Positions 7,539-16,131 are shown, counted from the first letter of the stretch. The stretch is DNA of 32,463 nucleotides from UMGS363 sp964402055 (GCA_964402055.1 CAYOAV010000019.1:1-32463), one strand, 5' to 3'. The notes: generated by a model from the sequence alone, not told the origin. Numbers and translations are program-made.

Positions 7539-8246
7539 TTAAAGTGGTTTTTTATCTATCTGAACGGATTTTCTCGGATATTTTGGTGGTGTTTCCTTGA
7601 TTTTATTGTATATAATAAGCTGACGTTTATCTCCGCATGGCAATTCATATTCAATCACTTCTGCAATTTCAGCACCCAAAGTCCTATATGCTGTAAATGA
7701 ATCCTTTGCATTTTCATTTGGCCCTTTTAATGCGGCGAAAATTCCACCGATTTTAACATACGGAAGACAATATTCACATAAAATTGGCAACGGTGCAACA
7801 GCTCTAGCGGTAGCAACATCAAAGCATTCTCTCAAATCAGCTCTTTTCGCACCGTCCTCCGCTCTTGAATGTATGCAATTTGCATCAAGAGATAATGTAT
7901 TGGAAACCTCTTTCAAAAAATTGATACGTTTATTCAAGCTATCAAGTAATGTAAGTTCAATATCATTTTTAAAAATTTTCATAGGAATTCCAGGGAAGCC
8001 TGCACCCGTTCCAACATCTATAACAGTGAAATTATCCTTCAAATATCCTGTTTTAAAAATTGCAAGACTATCAAGGAAATGCTTTTCGATTATTCCCTGT
8101 GGATCAGTTATCGCAGTCAGATTTATTTTTTCATTCCATTCAACCAGAAGCTCGGAATACTTATCAAAATCAGAATACATTTTTTCAGAAAGCTCCAGAC
8201 CAAACGTTTGGAAAAGCTCTGACGCTGAATTATATGGCAAAATCAT
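7539..8246 (-). CDS. rsmG: 16S rRNA m7G527 methyltransferase RsmG (GidB)
   Basis: This 235-residue enzyme transfers a methyl group from S-adenosylmethionine to N7 of G527 in 16S rRNA. The SAM-binding loop VIDVGTGAGFPGIPMKI and LLDSLNKRINFL are clear, and the length fits the family (B. subtilis 239). The start is ATG 8246 with AGGAAGTG upstream; a longer frame to 8339 would run across the parS site and lacks similarity. It follows mnmG after a 65-bp spacer that holds parS site 3, so ParB or another factor may affect its transcription. Confidence 0.94.
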   Translation of the reverse strand: MILPYNSASELFQTFGLELSEKMYSDFDKYSELLVEWNEKINLTAITDPQGIIEKHFLDSLAIFKTGYLKDNFTVIDVGTGAGFPGIPMKIFKNDIELTLLDSLNKRINFLKEVSNTLSLDANCIHSRAEDGAKRADLRECFDVATARAVAPLPILCEYCLPYVKIGGIFAALKGPNENAKDSFTAYRTLGAEIAEVIEYELPCGDKRQLIIYNKIKETPPKYPRKSVQIDKKPL

Positions 8247-8264
8247 TTTATCACTTCCTATATT

Positions 8265-8309
8265 TTTGACACTTTTTAATATTTGTCTAAAAATGTTCCA
8301 CGTGGAACA
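8265..8309. promoter_or_regulatory. parS site 3 with a split dyad
   Basis: TGTTCCACGTGGAACA (8294-8309) is identical to parS site 1. Beside it, TTTGACAC (8265-8272) and TTGTCTAA (8283-8290) repeat the two halves of the dyad at 6559-6574 but with 10 extra bases between them, about one helical turn. The block fills the mnmG-rsmG spacer. Confidence 0.8.
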
Positions 8310-8311
8310 AT

Positions 8312-10192
8312 TTAACTTTTTCTCTGACTTGCAAGCCATATGATAAGAACACTGACATCTGCAGGAGAAACTCCCGAAATACGGCTTGCCTGACCAATAT
8401 TTGAGGGCTGAATGCGGTTAAGCTTTTCAGTTGCTTCAAGGCTAAGTCCTTTTATAGTCTTATAATCAAAATCTGTAGGCAAAAGCTTACTTTCCAGCTT
8501 TTGAATATGCTCAACATCAAGCAGCTGACGTGCAATATATCCCTCATATTCGATTTTTAAACCAACCTGTTCACGAACCTCATACGGAAGTTCAGGTCTA
8601 TTTTCATCAAATGGTGCAAGATCATCATATGATATCTGAGGACGCTTTATAAGTTCGGAAAGTCGAATACCTGTAGAAACAGTTGCTGTTCCCCTTTCCT
8701 CCAAAAGCTTGTTCAATGCGTCAGACGGTGGGATTGAGGTTCTTTTCAATCTGTGAATCTCATGATCAATCATTTCAAGCTTTTCTTTAAATCTATTATA
8801 ACGTTCATCAGAAATAAGTCCTATCTTATGTCCAAGCGGAGTAAGTCTTTCATCAGCATTATCCTGACGAAGAAGCAAACGGTATTCACTTCTTGAAGTC
8901 ATCATTCTATATGGATCGGAACAGCCTTTTATAACAAGATCATCAATAAGCGTTCCAATATAAGATGATGAACGTGAAAGCTCGATAGGTTCAAGATTTT
9001 TTACGCATCTTGCGGCATTGATTCCTGCAATAAGACCCTGTGCGGCAGCTTCTTCATAACCCGAAGTACCATTGAACTGACCTGCACCATAAAGTCCCTT
9101 GATTTTCTTAAATTCAAGGCTATGCTTTAAATCAAGAGGATTACAGCAATCATACTCAATCGCATAAGCATTTCGCATAATTTCAACATTTTCAAGACCT
9201 TTTATTGTGCGTAAAAATTTAAGCTGAACATCCTCTGGAAGAGATGATGACATTCCCTGTAAATAATACTCATCTGTTTCAAGACCCATTGGCTCAATAA
9301 AAAGCTGATGACGTGGTTTATCCGAGAAACGCATTATCTTATCCTCAATTGATGGGCAATATCTTGGTCCAATTGCGTGTATTCTTCCCGAATAAATAGG
9401 CGAACGTCCTATATTATCACGGATAACATTATGTGTTTCCTCATTTGTGTATGCAATATAGCAGGAAACTATATTTTTCATACCCTCTCTGCTTGTTTCA
9501 AAGGAAAAAGGCTGAATATCCTCATCGCCGTCCTGACGCTCAAGCAGATCAAAATTAATAGAACGCTTATGAACTCGTGACGGAGTGCCTGTTTTAAATC
9601 TTCTTATTTCAATACCAAGCTTTTTAAGGCTGTCAGTCAAGAATTTTGCAGGTAAGGTAGCATCAGGTCCACTCTCATAGGAAACCTCTCCGACGTGAAT
9701 TACACCGCCAAGATATGTACCTGTACAGATTATGGCGGTTTTAACAGCATATTCTGCACCAAGTCTTGTTCTTATACCTGTAACACGTCCGTCCTCCGCA
9801 AGAATTTCCGAAACTTCAGCTTGCTTAATGTCAAGATTTTCCTGTGCCTCGCAAACTTTTTTCATACGGTTATGATATTTCACCCTATCAGCCTGAACTC
9901 GCAGACTATGAACCGCAGGTCCTTTTCCACGGTTGAGCATACGGCTTTGAATATAACATTCATCTGCCGCCTTGCCCATTTCACCACCAAGAGCGTCAAT
10001 TTCACGGACAAGATGCCCCTTTGCCGTTCCGCCGATAGACGGATTACATGGCAGATTTGCTATGCTATCCAATGAAATTGTAAAAAGAACCGTTTTTACG
10101 CCAAGACGTGCGGCGGCAAGAGCTGCTTCAACTCCTGCATGACCTGCACCGATCACGGCAACATCATATGAATCAACAAAATAATTTTCCAT
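8312..10192 (-). CDS. mnmG: tRNA U34 modification enzyme MnmG (GidA)
   Basis: This 626-residue FAD protein forms a complex with MnmE that installs the carboxymethylaminomethyl group on wobble U34 of certain tRNAs. Evidence includes the FAD-binding GAGHAGVEAALAAARLG (about 13-29), NPSIGGTAKGHLVREIDALGG, GPRYCPSIEDKI and the C-terminal helical domain ending RISGVSPADVSVL. Length fits (B. subtilis 628). The start is ATG 10192, preceded by AAGGA within the mnmE stop region; mnmE ends 10 nt earlier, so the two partners are co-transcribed. Confidence 0.96.
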   Translation of the reverse strand: MENYFVDSYDVAVIGAGHAGVEAALAAARLGVKTVLFTISLDSIANLPCNPSIGGTAKGHLVREIDALGGEMGKAADECYIQSRMLNRGKGPAVHSLRVQADRVKYHNRMKKVCEAQENLDIKQAEVSEILAEDGRVTGIRTRLGAEYAVKTAIICTGTYLGGVIHVGEVSYESGPDATLPAKFLTDSLKKLGIEIRRFKTGTPSRVHKRSINFDLLERQDGDEDIQPFSFETSREGMKNIVSCYIAYTNEETHNVIRDNIGRSPIYSGRIHAIGPRYCPSIEDKIMRFSDKPRHQLFIEPMGLETDEYYLQGMSSSLPEDVQLKFLRTIKGLENVEIMRNAYAIEYDCCNPLDLKHSLEFKKIKGLYGAGQFNGTSGYEEAAAQGLIAGINAARCVKNLEPIELSRSSSYIGTLIDDLVIKGCSDPYRMMTSRSEYRLLLRQDNADERLTPLGHKIGLISDERYNRFKEKLEMIDHEIHRLKRTSIPPSDALNKLLEERGTATVSTGIRLSELIKRPQISYDDLAPFDENRPELPYEVREQVGLKIEYEGYIARQLLDVEHIQKLESKLLPTDFDYKTIKGLSLEATEKLNRIQPSNIGQASRISGVSPADVSVLIIWLASQRKS

Positions 10193-10202
10193 AAATTTAT
10201 CC

Positions 10203-11576
10203 TTACTTTCCAACGCAGAAATGTGAGAAAACCTCATTTACAACAGCTTCGCTTGCTCGTTCTCCTGTTAATTCAAGCAGATAATTTTCCGCTTCATCAA
10301 TAAGAATAGTAACAGCATCAAGCGTTGATCCAAAATCAAGAGCATTAATACCCTCATCAAGACTTTTCAGGGCATTTCTCACGCAGTCACGCTGACGTTC
10401 ATTTGCGATAATTCCCGAATCGTAGCTGAAATTATTATTCATAAACATATCGTTTACAGCTTTTTCAAGCAAGTCCCTGCTGTCAACATTTTTTGCGGAT
10501 ATTTCAATTACATTATCAAAAACTGAACGTATATGATCAATATCAATAAGAGATTCAAGATCTGTTTTATTTATAACAGCAATGGCATTTTTATCCCTGC
10601 ACTTTTCACATATTTCTTGATCCTCGGTGGAAAGTGAGCGTGAATTATCAAAAACAGCAATAACAAGCTCTGAACTGGTAATTTTTTCCTCTGCTTTTTT
10701 TACACCGAAGCCCTCGACCACATCATCAGTTTCACGAATACCTGCTGTATCGGATAATCTTAGCACAATATCGCCTAATCTTACCGATTCCTCAACTATA
10801 TCACGGGTAGTTCCTGCAATATCTGTAACAATACTTCTTTCACAACCGCTTAAAAGGTTCATTAATGTGCTTTTTCCAACATTTGGCTTTCCGACAATAA
10901 CCGTATCTATTCCGTCACGGAGTATTTTACCATAATCATAGGTTGAAAGGACGGATTCAAGAGCATTTTTCCCGTCAACGAGCGTTTTCATCATTTTTTC
11001 AGGCTCTACCTCTGGAATATCCTCCTCTGGATAATCATTCCATGCCGCAAGCTCTCCAAGCAGATGCAAAAGGCTGTCAGAAATATTCTTTATTCTTGAA
11101 AATAATGCTCCCTTTTTCAACGCCGCCGCAGAACGCAGAGAAGCATTGCCCTGTGCGGAAATAATATCCATAACAGCTTCCGCTTCAATAAGATTCATTT
11201 TTCCATTCAGAAAAGCTCTTTTTGTAAACTCGCCTGCTTCGGCAGGAGATGCACCCAATGAAAAAATAAGGCTTAAAATCTTCTCTGTAACAAAAATACC
11301 ACCGTGGCAGGATATTTCAGCAACATTTTCCCCTGTATACGACCTTGGAGCATGGAAAACTGTCAGCACACATTCATCATAAAATTCATTTTCATATTCT
11401 ATCTTACCGAATGCACAGGTATAACCATTCATTTCCGAGGGAATATTTTTCCCTGAAACGGGTTTGAATATTTTATCACATATCGCAAAAGCATCGTTTC
11501 CGCTTATTCTTATTATTGCAATTCCCCCTGCTCCCCTTGGAGTGGAAACAGCGGCTATTGTATCAGACCTTGACAT
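10203..11576 (-). CDS. mnmE: tRNA modification GTPase MnmE (TrmE)
   Basis: This 457-residue GTPase is the partner of MnmG. It has the N-terminal folate-binding domain, then G motifs GKPNVGKST (G1), GTTRD (G2), DTAG (G3) and NKTD (G4), and the C-terminal catalytic CVGK (C-x-G-K). GGAGG lies 5 nt before ATG 11576; an upstream in-frame extension to 11615 is unlikely. It follows jag across a 97-bp spacer that contains a hairpin and probably a promoter that I cannot define with confidence. Confidence 0.96.
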   Translation of the reverse strand: MSRSDTIAAVSTPRGAGGIAIIRISGNDAFAICDKIFKPVSGKNIPSEMNGYTCAFGKIEYENEFYDECVLTVFHAPRSYTGENVAEISCHGGIFVTEKILSLIFSLGASPAEAGEFTKRAFLNGKMNLIEAEAVMDIISAQGNASLRSAAALKKGALFSRIKNISDSLLHLLGELAAWNDYPEEDIPEVEPEKMMKTLVDGKNALESVLSTYDYGKILRDGIDTVIVGKPNVGKSTLMNLLSGCERSIVTDIAGTTRDIVEESVRLGDIVLRLSDTAGIRETDDVVEGFGVKKAEEKITSSELVIAVFDNSRSLSTEDQEICEKCRDKNAIAVINKTDLESLIDIDHIRSVFDNVIEISAKNVDSRDLLEKAVNDMFMNNNFSYDSGIIANERQRDCVRNALKSLDEGINALDFGSTLDAVTILIDEAENYLLELTGERASEAVVNEVFSHFCVGK

Positions 11577-11627
11577 AAAACCTCCAAAAAATAATAAATC
11601 ACATAAAATATACAATATGTATAAGAA

Positions 11628-11653
11628 TACCGCACAAAATAAATTGTGCGGTA
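11628..11653 (-). terminator. Hairpin after jag, weak terminator
   Basis: A 10-bp stem (11628-11637 with 11644-11653, core ACCGCACAA) has a 6-base loop. The minus-strand tail ATTCTTATAC is a poor T-tract, so it may only partly terminate. The same stem core appears in the guaB terminator. Confidence 0.5.
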
Positions 11654-11673
11654 AAAATAAAGCTACTTTTTAA

Positions 11674-12459
11674 TCAGATGTCAATTTTTCCGTAAAGATC
11701 GCCTGAAATAAGGTTATCCTCAGGCTTTGGCTTTTTATATTCCTTTTCAAAGGAGGTTTTCATCATATCGAGTGAACGTGGTGTTATCTCGCCGTTCTTC
11801 TTTCCGCCCTTTTTATAGCCTGTTTTTCCATCTCTTCTTGGACGAGGATTTGTTGATGAAATAGATACCTTTCTGTAAGGCTCTTCTCCAACGCTCTTAG
11901 AGGTAACTCCCTCAATATTTGCAACAGCAGAATGTATAATACGTCTTTCATAAGGATTCATCGGTTCAAGAGTAGTAGTTCTGCCTGTTCTGATAACAGT
12001 CTTTGATATTTTTGCGGCAAGATCCTCAAGGATAGCCTTTCTCTTTTCACGGTAACCGCAGGAATCAACGTTAATACGATAATATTCCTTATCTCCCTTA
12101 TTTGCAGTCATTGAAGCAAGATACTGTATAGCATCAAGAGTTTCACCTCTTCTGCCTATAATAGCTCCGCTTGTATCTCCGAGAATCTCAATAACAGCAC
12201 CCTCGTCATTTTCTGTAATATTGAGGGAAGAATCAATGCCCATATTTTCAAGAATACCCTTGATATAATCTGCGGCAACCTGAGCCTTTGACGGTTCATA
12301 CTCAGCCTCAATCTTAGCTTCTCCCTTAATGATACCAAAAAGACCTTTTTTTGGTTCTTCAATAACCGTAAAACTTATTTTGCTTTCTTCAGCACCAAAC
12401 TCTGCTGCTGCCATAGCCTTTGCTTCCTCTATGGACTTGGCTGTAAAAACCTGTTTCAT
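11674..12459 (-). CDS. jag: RNA-binding protein Jag (KhpB)
   Basis: This 261-residue protein has three domains: an N-terminal Jag_N domain (FTAKSIEEAKAMAAAEFG... PKKGLFGI), a KH domain with IIGRRGETLDAIQYL, and an R3H domain with NPYERRIIHSAVAN. A basic, glycine- and lysine-rich tail follows. KhpB binds RNA and affects cell elongation in several Firmicutes. The start is ATG 12459 with AGAGGAG upstream. It follows yidC by 39 nt, the usual Firmicutes arrangement. Confidence 0.93.
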   Translation of the reverse strand: MKQVFTAKSIEEAKAMAAAEFGAEESKISFTVIEEPKKGLFGIIKGEAKIEAEYEPSKAQVAADYIKGILENMGIDSSLNITENDEGAVIEILGDTSGAIIGRRGETLDAIQYLASMTANKGDKEYYRINVDSCGYREKRKAILEDLAAKISKTVIRTGRTTTLEPMNPYERRIIHSAVANIEGVTSKSVGEEPYRKVSISSTNPRPRRDGKTGYKKGGKKNGEITPRSLDMMKTSFEKEYKKPKPEDNLISGDLYGKIDI

Positions 12460-12498
12460 CAAAAATGCTCCTCTCTTATTTTAGAATATTCCTTATGA

Positions 12499-13653
12499 TT
12501 ATTCATCATCTTCGACATACTCATCGCCATACTTTTCAGCCTGACGTTTTCTTGCTTCATTGATAAGTCTGCGTTCATATTCCTTCTGCTGTGATTTAGA
12601 AAGCTTTATTTCGCCCTCATCATCATCGGAAACACCTGAAACTGCGGCACGGGTATTACCGTTCTGTGCCGCCATCTGCTCCTGCAAGAGCTGCTGATAA
12701 CGTTCCATCATACCCTTTTTCTTCTGATTTTTCTTTTTAAGCTTATCCTTTTCAAGGAGCTTGCTTACATATTCGGGGGTATATATTTTATTGATTATTA
12801 TTTGCATAATAAAGGAGAAGAATGCCGAAGCTGCCCAATAGAAACCGATAGCTGCAGGATACTTATAAGCAATCCAAACAGCAAAAATCGGCATACCGAA
12901 CATAAGGAACATCATAGAGCCTGCCTGAGGACCCTGTGAAGCACTCGGATTCATCTTTCTCTGACGGATAGTGCTGTAAACAGATGTAGCCATCTGGAAC
13001 ACACCTGAAAGTATCGGAATAAGGATAAGCACAATTGCGGCTAAATTCCAGGTTTCAGGCTTGAATGTCGGAGTCAGATCAAGGTCAGCACCGAAAAGCG
13101 AATTATTGAAGTCAAGAACCTTTGATTTAAGCTCATCAAACATCGGATCGGAAAAAAGACCAACATAATTCGGGTTTTTGATAGCCTGTGTGATATAAAT
13201 TTCGGGACGGACGGAAAAATAGCTATTTCCTGCAACAAAGTCAGAATTAGCAAGAATCTCCTTTGCGGCATTTATAACGTCGGAGCTAATTCTCATAATA
13301 TGGGTAATCGGACGGTAAACTACATCGAAAATACCATAAAGAATCGGGAACTGAATAAGCATCGGCAGGCATGAACCCATCGGATTGATATTTTCCTCGG
13401 AATAGAGCTTCATAACCTCTTCATTATACTTTTCCTGATTTTTCCCGTACTGCTTTTTAAGCTTATCCATCTTTGGCTGGAGAGCCTGCATAGCGGCAGT
13501 AGATTTCTGTGTTTTTATCTGTGATGGAATCATAATGATCTTTGTCACAATAGTAAAAAGTATAATTGCAAGTGCATAGTTATTGCAGATATGATAGAAC
13601 AGCCACATTACCCAACCGAGAGGATAACCGATTATTCTGCTTATAATACCCAT
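12499..13653 (-). CDS. yidC: Membrane protein insertase YidC (Oxa1 family)
   Basis: This 384-residue insertase helps membrane proteins enter and fold in the cytoplasmic membrane. The YidC/Oxa1 core is visible as hydrophobic segments at about 7-30 (preceding KTQKSTAAMQALQPKM), 92-115 (MGSCLPMLIQFPILYGIF), 205-225 and 240-290. The insert between the second and third segments is long, and the C-terminus is highly charged. There is no lipobox, unlike Bacillus SpoIIIJ. GGAGG sits 5 nt before ATG 13653. It lies downstream of yidD and upstream of jag. Confidence 0.95.
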   Translation of the reverse strand: MGIISRIIGYPLGWVMWLFYHICNNYALAIILFTIVTKIIMIPSQIKTQKSTAAMQALQPKMDKLKKQYGKNQEKYNEEVMKLYSEENINPMGSCLPMLIQFPILYGIFDVVYRPITHIMRISSDVINAAKEILANSDFVAGNSYFSVRPEIYITQAIKNPNYVGLFSDPMFDELKSKVLDFNNSLFGADLDLTPTFKPETWNLAAIVLILIPILSGVFQMATSVYSTIRQRKMNPSASQGPQAGSMMFLMFGMPIFAVWIAYKYPAAIGFYWAASAFFSFIMQIIINKIYTPEYVSKLLEKDKLKKKNQKKKGMMERYQQLLQEQMAAQNGNTRAAVSGVSDDDEGEIKLSKSQQKEYERRLINEARKRQAEKYGDEYVEDDE

Positions 13654-13696
13654 TTTTGACCTCCAAAAGCTGTATAAATTATACAGTCTGTAAATA

Positions 13697-13963
13697 TTAT
13701 GATTGATTTTCTTCCCTTTTCGCTCTGCTTTTGAGGGTATAAAGATAAAACCTGTCGGGAACCTTATCCACTCCGCCTCCGCTATACGGATTACAGCGGA
13801 GCAATCTCCATACTGCTAATACAGAACCTTTCATTGCACCATGCTTTTCTATCGCCTGCAAGGCATAAGTAGAACAGGTAGGATAATACCTACAGCAAGG
13901 CGGTTTCAAGGGAGATATATATTTTCTATATAATTTTACTATTTGTAAAAATATTTTCTTCAT
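13697..13963 (-). CDS. yidD: Membrane protein insertion factor YidD
   Basis: This 88-residue protein carries the family signature: PPCCRYYPTCSTYALQAI, then WRLLRCNPYSGGGVDKVP. YidD assists YidC-dependent membrane protein insertion and is usually membrane associated through an amphipathic N-terminus, which fits MKKIFLQIVKLYRKY. Its ATG overlaps the rnpA stop in an ATGA arrangement, indicating translational coupling. Confidence 0.95.
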   Translation of the reverse strand: MKKIFLQIVKLYRKYISPLKPPCCRYYPTCSTYALQAIEKHGAMKGSVLAVWRLLRCNPYSGGGVDKVPDRFYLYTLKSRAKREENQS

Positions 13964-14343
13964 TTACTGTCTGTACTCTTCTTTTGAGCCTTTTTTCTTT
14001 TCTTTGGCTCGGGATCATTCATTGCAGGAACGACCCTTTTTTTCATAAACCAGCTTATATCAGTAGATTTACAATTTCCGCAGCTTTCTCTTGATACTAT
14101 TATCATACTGAATCCCTTAGGGATGATATCTTCATTTTCCATGTATGCCTGACGTATGATTCTGCGGCAGCGGCTTCTGACGACGGCATTTCCTGTCTTT
14201 TTACCTGTGGATATTCCAAGCCTGTTCTGTGAAGTACCATTTTTGCGAAAATATACTACGCAATATTTTCCGCACACATAATACCCTCTTTTAAAAAGAT
14301 TGAGAAATTCCTTATTATCCTTTATTTTTACAGTATTTTTCAT
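13960..14343 (-). CDS. rnpA: Ribonuclease P protein component
   Basis: RnpA binds the RNase P RNA and helps cleave tRNA 5' leaders. The conserved arginine-rich block GNAVVRSRCRRIIRQAY is present, preceded by NRLGISTGKKTG. The tail is lysine-rich. I prefer ATG 14343 (127 residues), which has a GGCGG-type site upstream; a TTG at 14367 would extend it by 8 residues but starts inside the T-tract of the upstream terminator. The stop overlaps yidD. A terminator-like structure separates it from rpmH. Confidence 0.92.
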   Translation of the reverse strand: MKNTVKIKDNKEFLNLFKRGYYVCGKYCVVYFRKNGTSQNRLGISTGKKTGNAVVRSRCRRIIRQAYMENEDIIPKGFSMIIVSRESCGNCKSTDISWFMKKRVVPAMNDPEPKKRKKAQKKSTDSK

Positions 14344-14368
14344 AAAAACCGCCGTATCTTTAGACAAT

Positions 14369-14409
14369 TAAAAAGAAAAGACCACAACTGGGGCAACCCG
14401 ATTGCGGTC
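14369..14409 (-). terminator. Terminator or attenuator between rpmH and rnpA
   Basis: On the minus strand GACCGCAA (14402-14409) pairs with TTGTGGTC (14380-14387) with one G-U pair. An inner CGGGTTGCCCC can extend the structure. A T-rich run follows (TTTTCTTTTTAA). It ends about 25 nt before the rnpA ATG, so most rpmH transcripts may stop here. Confidence 0.7.
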
Positions 14410-14432
14410 CGTTCAAGCAAAGACTCTATACA

Positions 14433-14452
14433 AAGGGGCATAGCTACCCCTT
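14433..14452 (-). ncRNA. Small hairpin after rpmH
   Basis: AAGGGG (14447-14452 on the minus strand) pairs with CCCCTT (14433-14438) around an 8-base loop. It starts 12 bases after the rpmH stop and precedes the larger terminator. There is no T-tract, so it could be an mRNA-stabilising or processing element rather than a terminator. Confidence 0.4.
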
Positions 14453-14464
14453 ATACTGCTTTAA

Positions 14465-14599
14465 TCAGTAAGAAAGTCTTTTTCTGCCCTTAGCACGTCT
14501 TCTTGCCAATACCTTACGACCGTTTCTTGTTGCCATTCTCTTCATGAAGCCGTGTTCTTTTTTTCTGTGAAGCTTCTTAGGCTGGTAGGTTCTTTTCAT
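14465..14599 (-). CDS. rpmH: 50S ribosomal protein L34
   Basis: This 44-residue, very basic protein begins MKRTYQPKKLHRKKEHGF and ends KGRKRLSY. It contains the L34 signature MKRMATRNGRKVLARRRAKGR in sequence order. It is a complete copy of usual size. A strong GGAGGAG site lies 6 nt before ATG 14599. It is the first gene of the rpmH-rnpA-yidD-yidC-jag group and has its own strong promoter with a leader of about 138 nt. Confidence 0.97.
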   Translation of the reverse strand: MKRTYQPKKLHRKKEHGFMKRMATRNGRKVLARRRAKGRKRLSY

Positions 14600-14743
14600 T
14601 GTAAACTCCTCCTTTTATTTTCAATAATGGGAATTATGGATTCACCCTTGATAACAGAATAACAAAAACTCTTTCAACCTTAATTGACAGGTATCAGTTT
14701 TTATTCTTTTCACACAGGGTTACAAATACCCTATCAATTTAAT

Positions 14744-14773
14744 ATTATATTTCATTTTACACCACGCTGTCAA
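14744..14773 (-). promoter_or_regulatory. rpmH promoter
   Basis: On the minus strand, a perfect TTGACA (14768-14773) and a perfect TATAAT (14744-14749) are 18 bp apart. The transcript would begin near 14737. A DnaA-box-like TTTTCCACT lies just upstream on the plus strand, around 14785. Confidence 0.85.
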
Positions 14774-14828
14774 GTGTTTTTTCCACTTTTTTTATTTTCG
14801 CTTATTTTCATAAAAATCAGGTTTATTT

Positions 14829-15962
14829 TTATATATTTTTATTGTTTTTAACGAATGAATTCAGCTTGTTTTCATAGAAATTACAAAGCTCGGAAGCAGC
14901 CTCCATAGCATAGCTTTCAGCAAAAAGCACTATCCCCTTACCCGATCTGACAGGCTTAACGGATATTTTACCAAGCTCGTTTGCAAGTGTCAGACCTTTT
15001 TTATTATCCTTATTGTAATTTTTATTCAGATTATACTCCTTGGAAAGACAGTTTAACGCTTTTTCGCTATTTATTGGCAGGTATCTTTCAAGCTCGGCAT
15101 AATCGGGGATTTCCTTTAAAAGCTCTGTTAAACTGCATTTATGATTTTGTATAATTTTTAAAATTTCTACTATAAGTAAAATTTTATCGGTATAAAAATC
15201 CAAACTGCAATTATTTGATCTTACAATATTTTTTCCTTTTTTAAAAGCAATTTTCTCTGCTATTCTCGGAAAATCAATCGGGATTATAATATCACTTTCT
15301 TCATTTGAATTAATCCTGTCATTTAAAGCAATCGCAAGCAGCTTTTCACAAGGAACATAACCATCTTTATCTGTAAAGGCAGTAACCTTTTCAGCTTTTT
15401 CATCAATATGAAAGGTTATGTCGGGTCCTTCCGAACAATCGCGGAAAATATCCTTACAAATATTTCTTATTCTATCAGACGGACTGTTTATTCTCACATT
15501 CATATTTTCAAGACCCTTGGAAATTTTTTTCAGATGCATGGGATAAAGCATTTTAAGCTTTGAAAACTCAACGTTAAGACCCTGTTTATCGGATATTTCA
15601 TAATTGAATTTTCTAATATCCATTTCTATAGACTCGCCTTTCAGATAAAAGCTGAAGGCTGGTTCAAAAACAGAGCTGATATATACAGCTAAGCTATTTT
15701 TATCAATTTTATCCGAACAGTAAAATAATTCAGGCAAACAGGCTTCACCTATATAAAAGACGTTTATTCCATTTTCCGAAGCTCCTGCTGAAAATGCATT
15801 CGCTAATACAGATGATATTTTTTCTGAACGTACTCCTATCACTATATTTTCAATGTCATTTTCCCTTATATCGGATAATTTTCCTAGTGTCAATGCTTCT
15901 GCCGCAGTCAATATACCCTCAGATGAAATAATGCCATTATCTGTAAAAACAAGCTCTTTCAT
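14829..15962 (-). CDS. Phosphohexomutase-like protein lacking catalytic motifs
   Basis: This 377-residue protein has the order of an alpha-D-phosphohexomutase (GlmM/PMM type, usually about 450 residues). Matching landmarks are GIISSEGILTAAEALTLGK (10-28), VIGVRSEKISSVLANAFSAG (41-60) and LAVYISSVFEPAF (91-103) where the catalytic serine loop TASHNP belongs. Next come a domain-3 helix pattern DFYTDKILLIVEILKI (255-270) with SLTELLKEIPDY (277-288), and a domain-4 end VRSGKGIVLFAESY (338-351). The serine loop, the DGDxDR metal loop (expected near 186-201), the sugar loop and RxSGTEP are all degraded. It is therefore probably a pseudoenzyme with a binding or regulatory role. GGAGG precedes ATG 15962. 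It is divergent from dnaA. Confidence 0.65.
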   Translation of the reverse strand: MKELVFTDNGIISSEGILTAAEALTLGKLSDIRENDIENIVIGVRSEKISSVLANAFSAGASENGINVFYIGEACLPELFYCSDKIDKNSLAVYISSVFEPAFSFYLKGESIEMDIRKFNYEISDKQGLNVEFSKLKMLYPMHLKKISKGLENMNVRINSPSDRIRNICKDIFRDCSEGPDITFHIDEKAEKVTAFTDKDGYVPCEKLLAIALNDRINSNEESDIIIPIDFPRIAEKIAFKKGKNIVRSNNCSLDFYTDKILLIVEILKIIQNHKCSLTELLKEIPDYAELERYLPINSEKALNCLSKEYNLNKNYNKDNKKGLTLANELGKISVKPVRSGKGIVLFAESYAMEAASELCNFYENKLNSFVKNNKNI

Positions 15963-16030
15963 ATTATATCCTCCAGATTATTTACTTCTTTTTCATTATT
16001 GGCATTATTTCTATTTTATAATCAGATACA

Positions 16031-16074
16031 AATAGTATATTTTGATAAAAAATATTACAAGTTAATATACTATT
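16031..16074. repeat. Inverted repeat in the dnaA divergent spacer
   Basis: AATAGTATATT (16031-16041) and AATATACTATT (16064-16074) are perfect 11-bp reverse complements with 22 bases between. It lies between the phosphohexomutase-like gene and the dnaA promoter. It could be an operator or simply AT-rich promoter DNA. The rest of the 295-bp spacer shows no DnaA-box cluster. Confidence 0.4.
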
Positions 16075-16102
16075 ATTATATAATGTTTATTTTGAAAATC
16101 AC

Positions 16103-16131
16103 TTGCAATATTATTGAAAATATGCTATAAT
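16103..16131 (+). promoter_or_regulatory. dnaA promoter
   Basis: -35 TTGCAA (16103-16108) and -10 TATAAT (16126-16131) are 17 bp apart, with a TGC extended -10. Transcription would start near 16138, giving a leader of about 120 nt. Confidence 0.8.

Noticed and set aside
11610..11622. ATACAATATGTAT, also present near 2890
   Set aside because: Short AT-rich near-palindrome, one copy inside a coding region; expected by chance in DNA of this composition.
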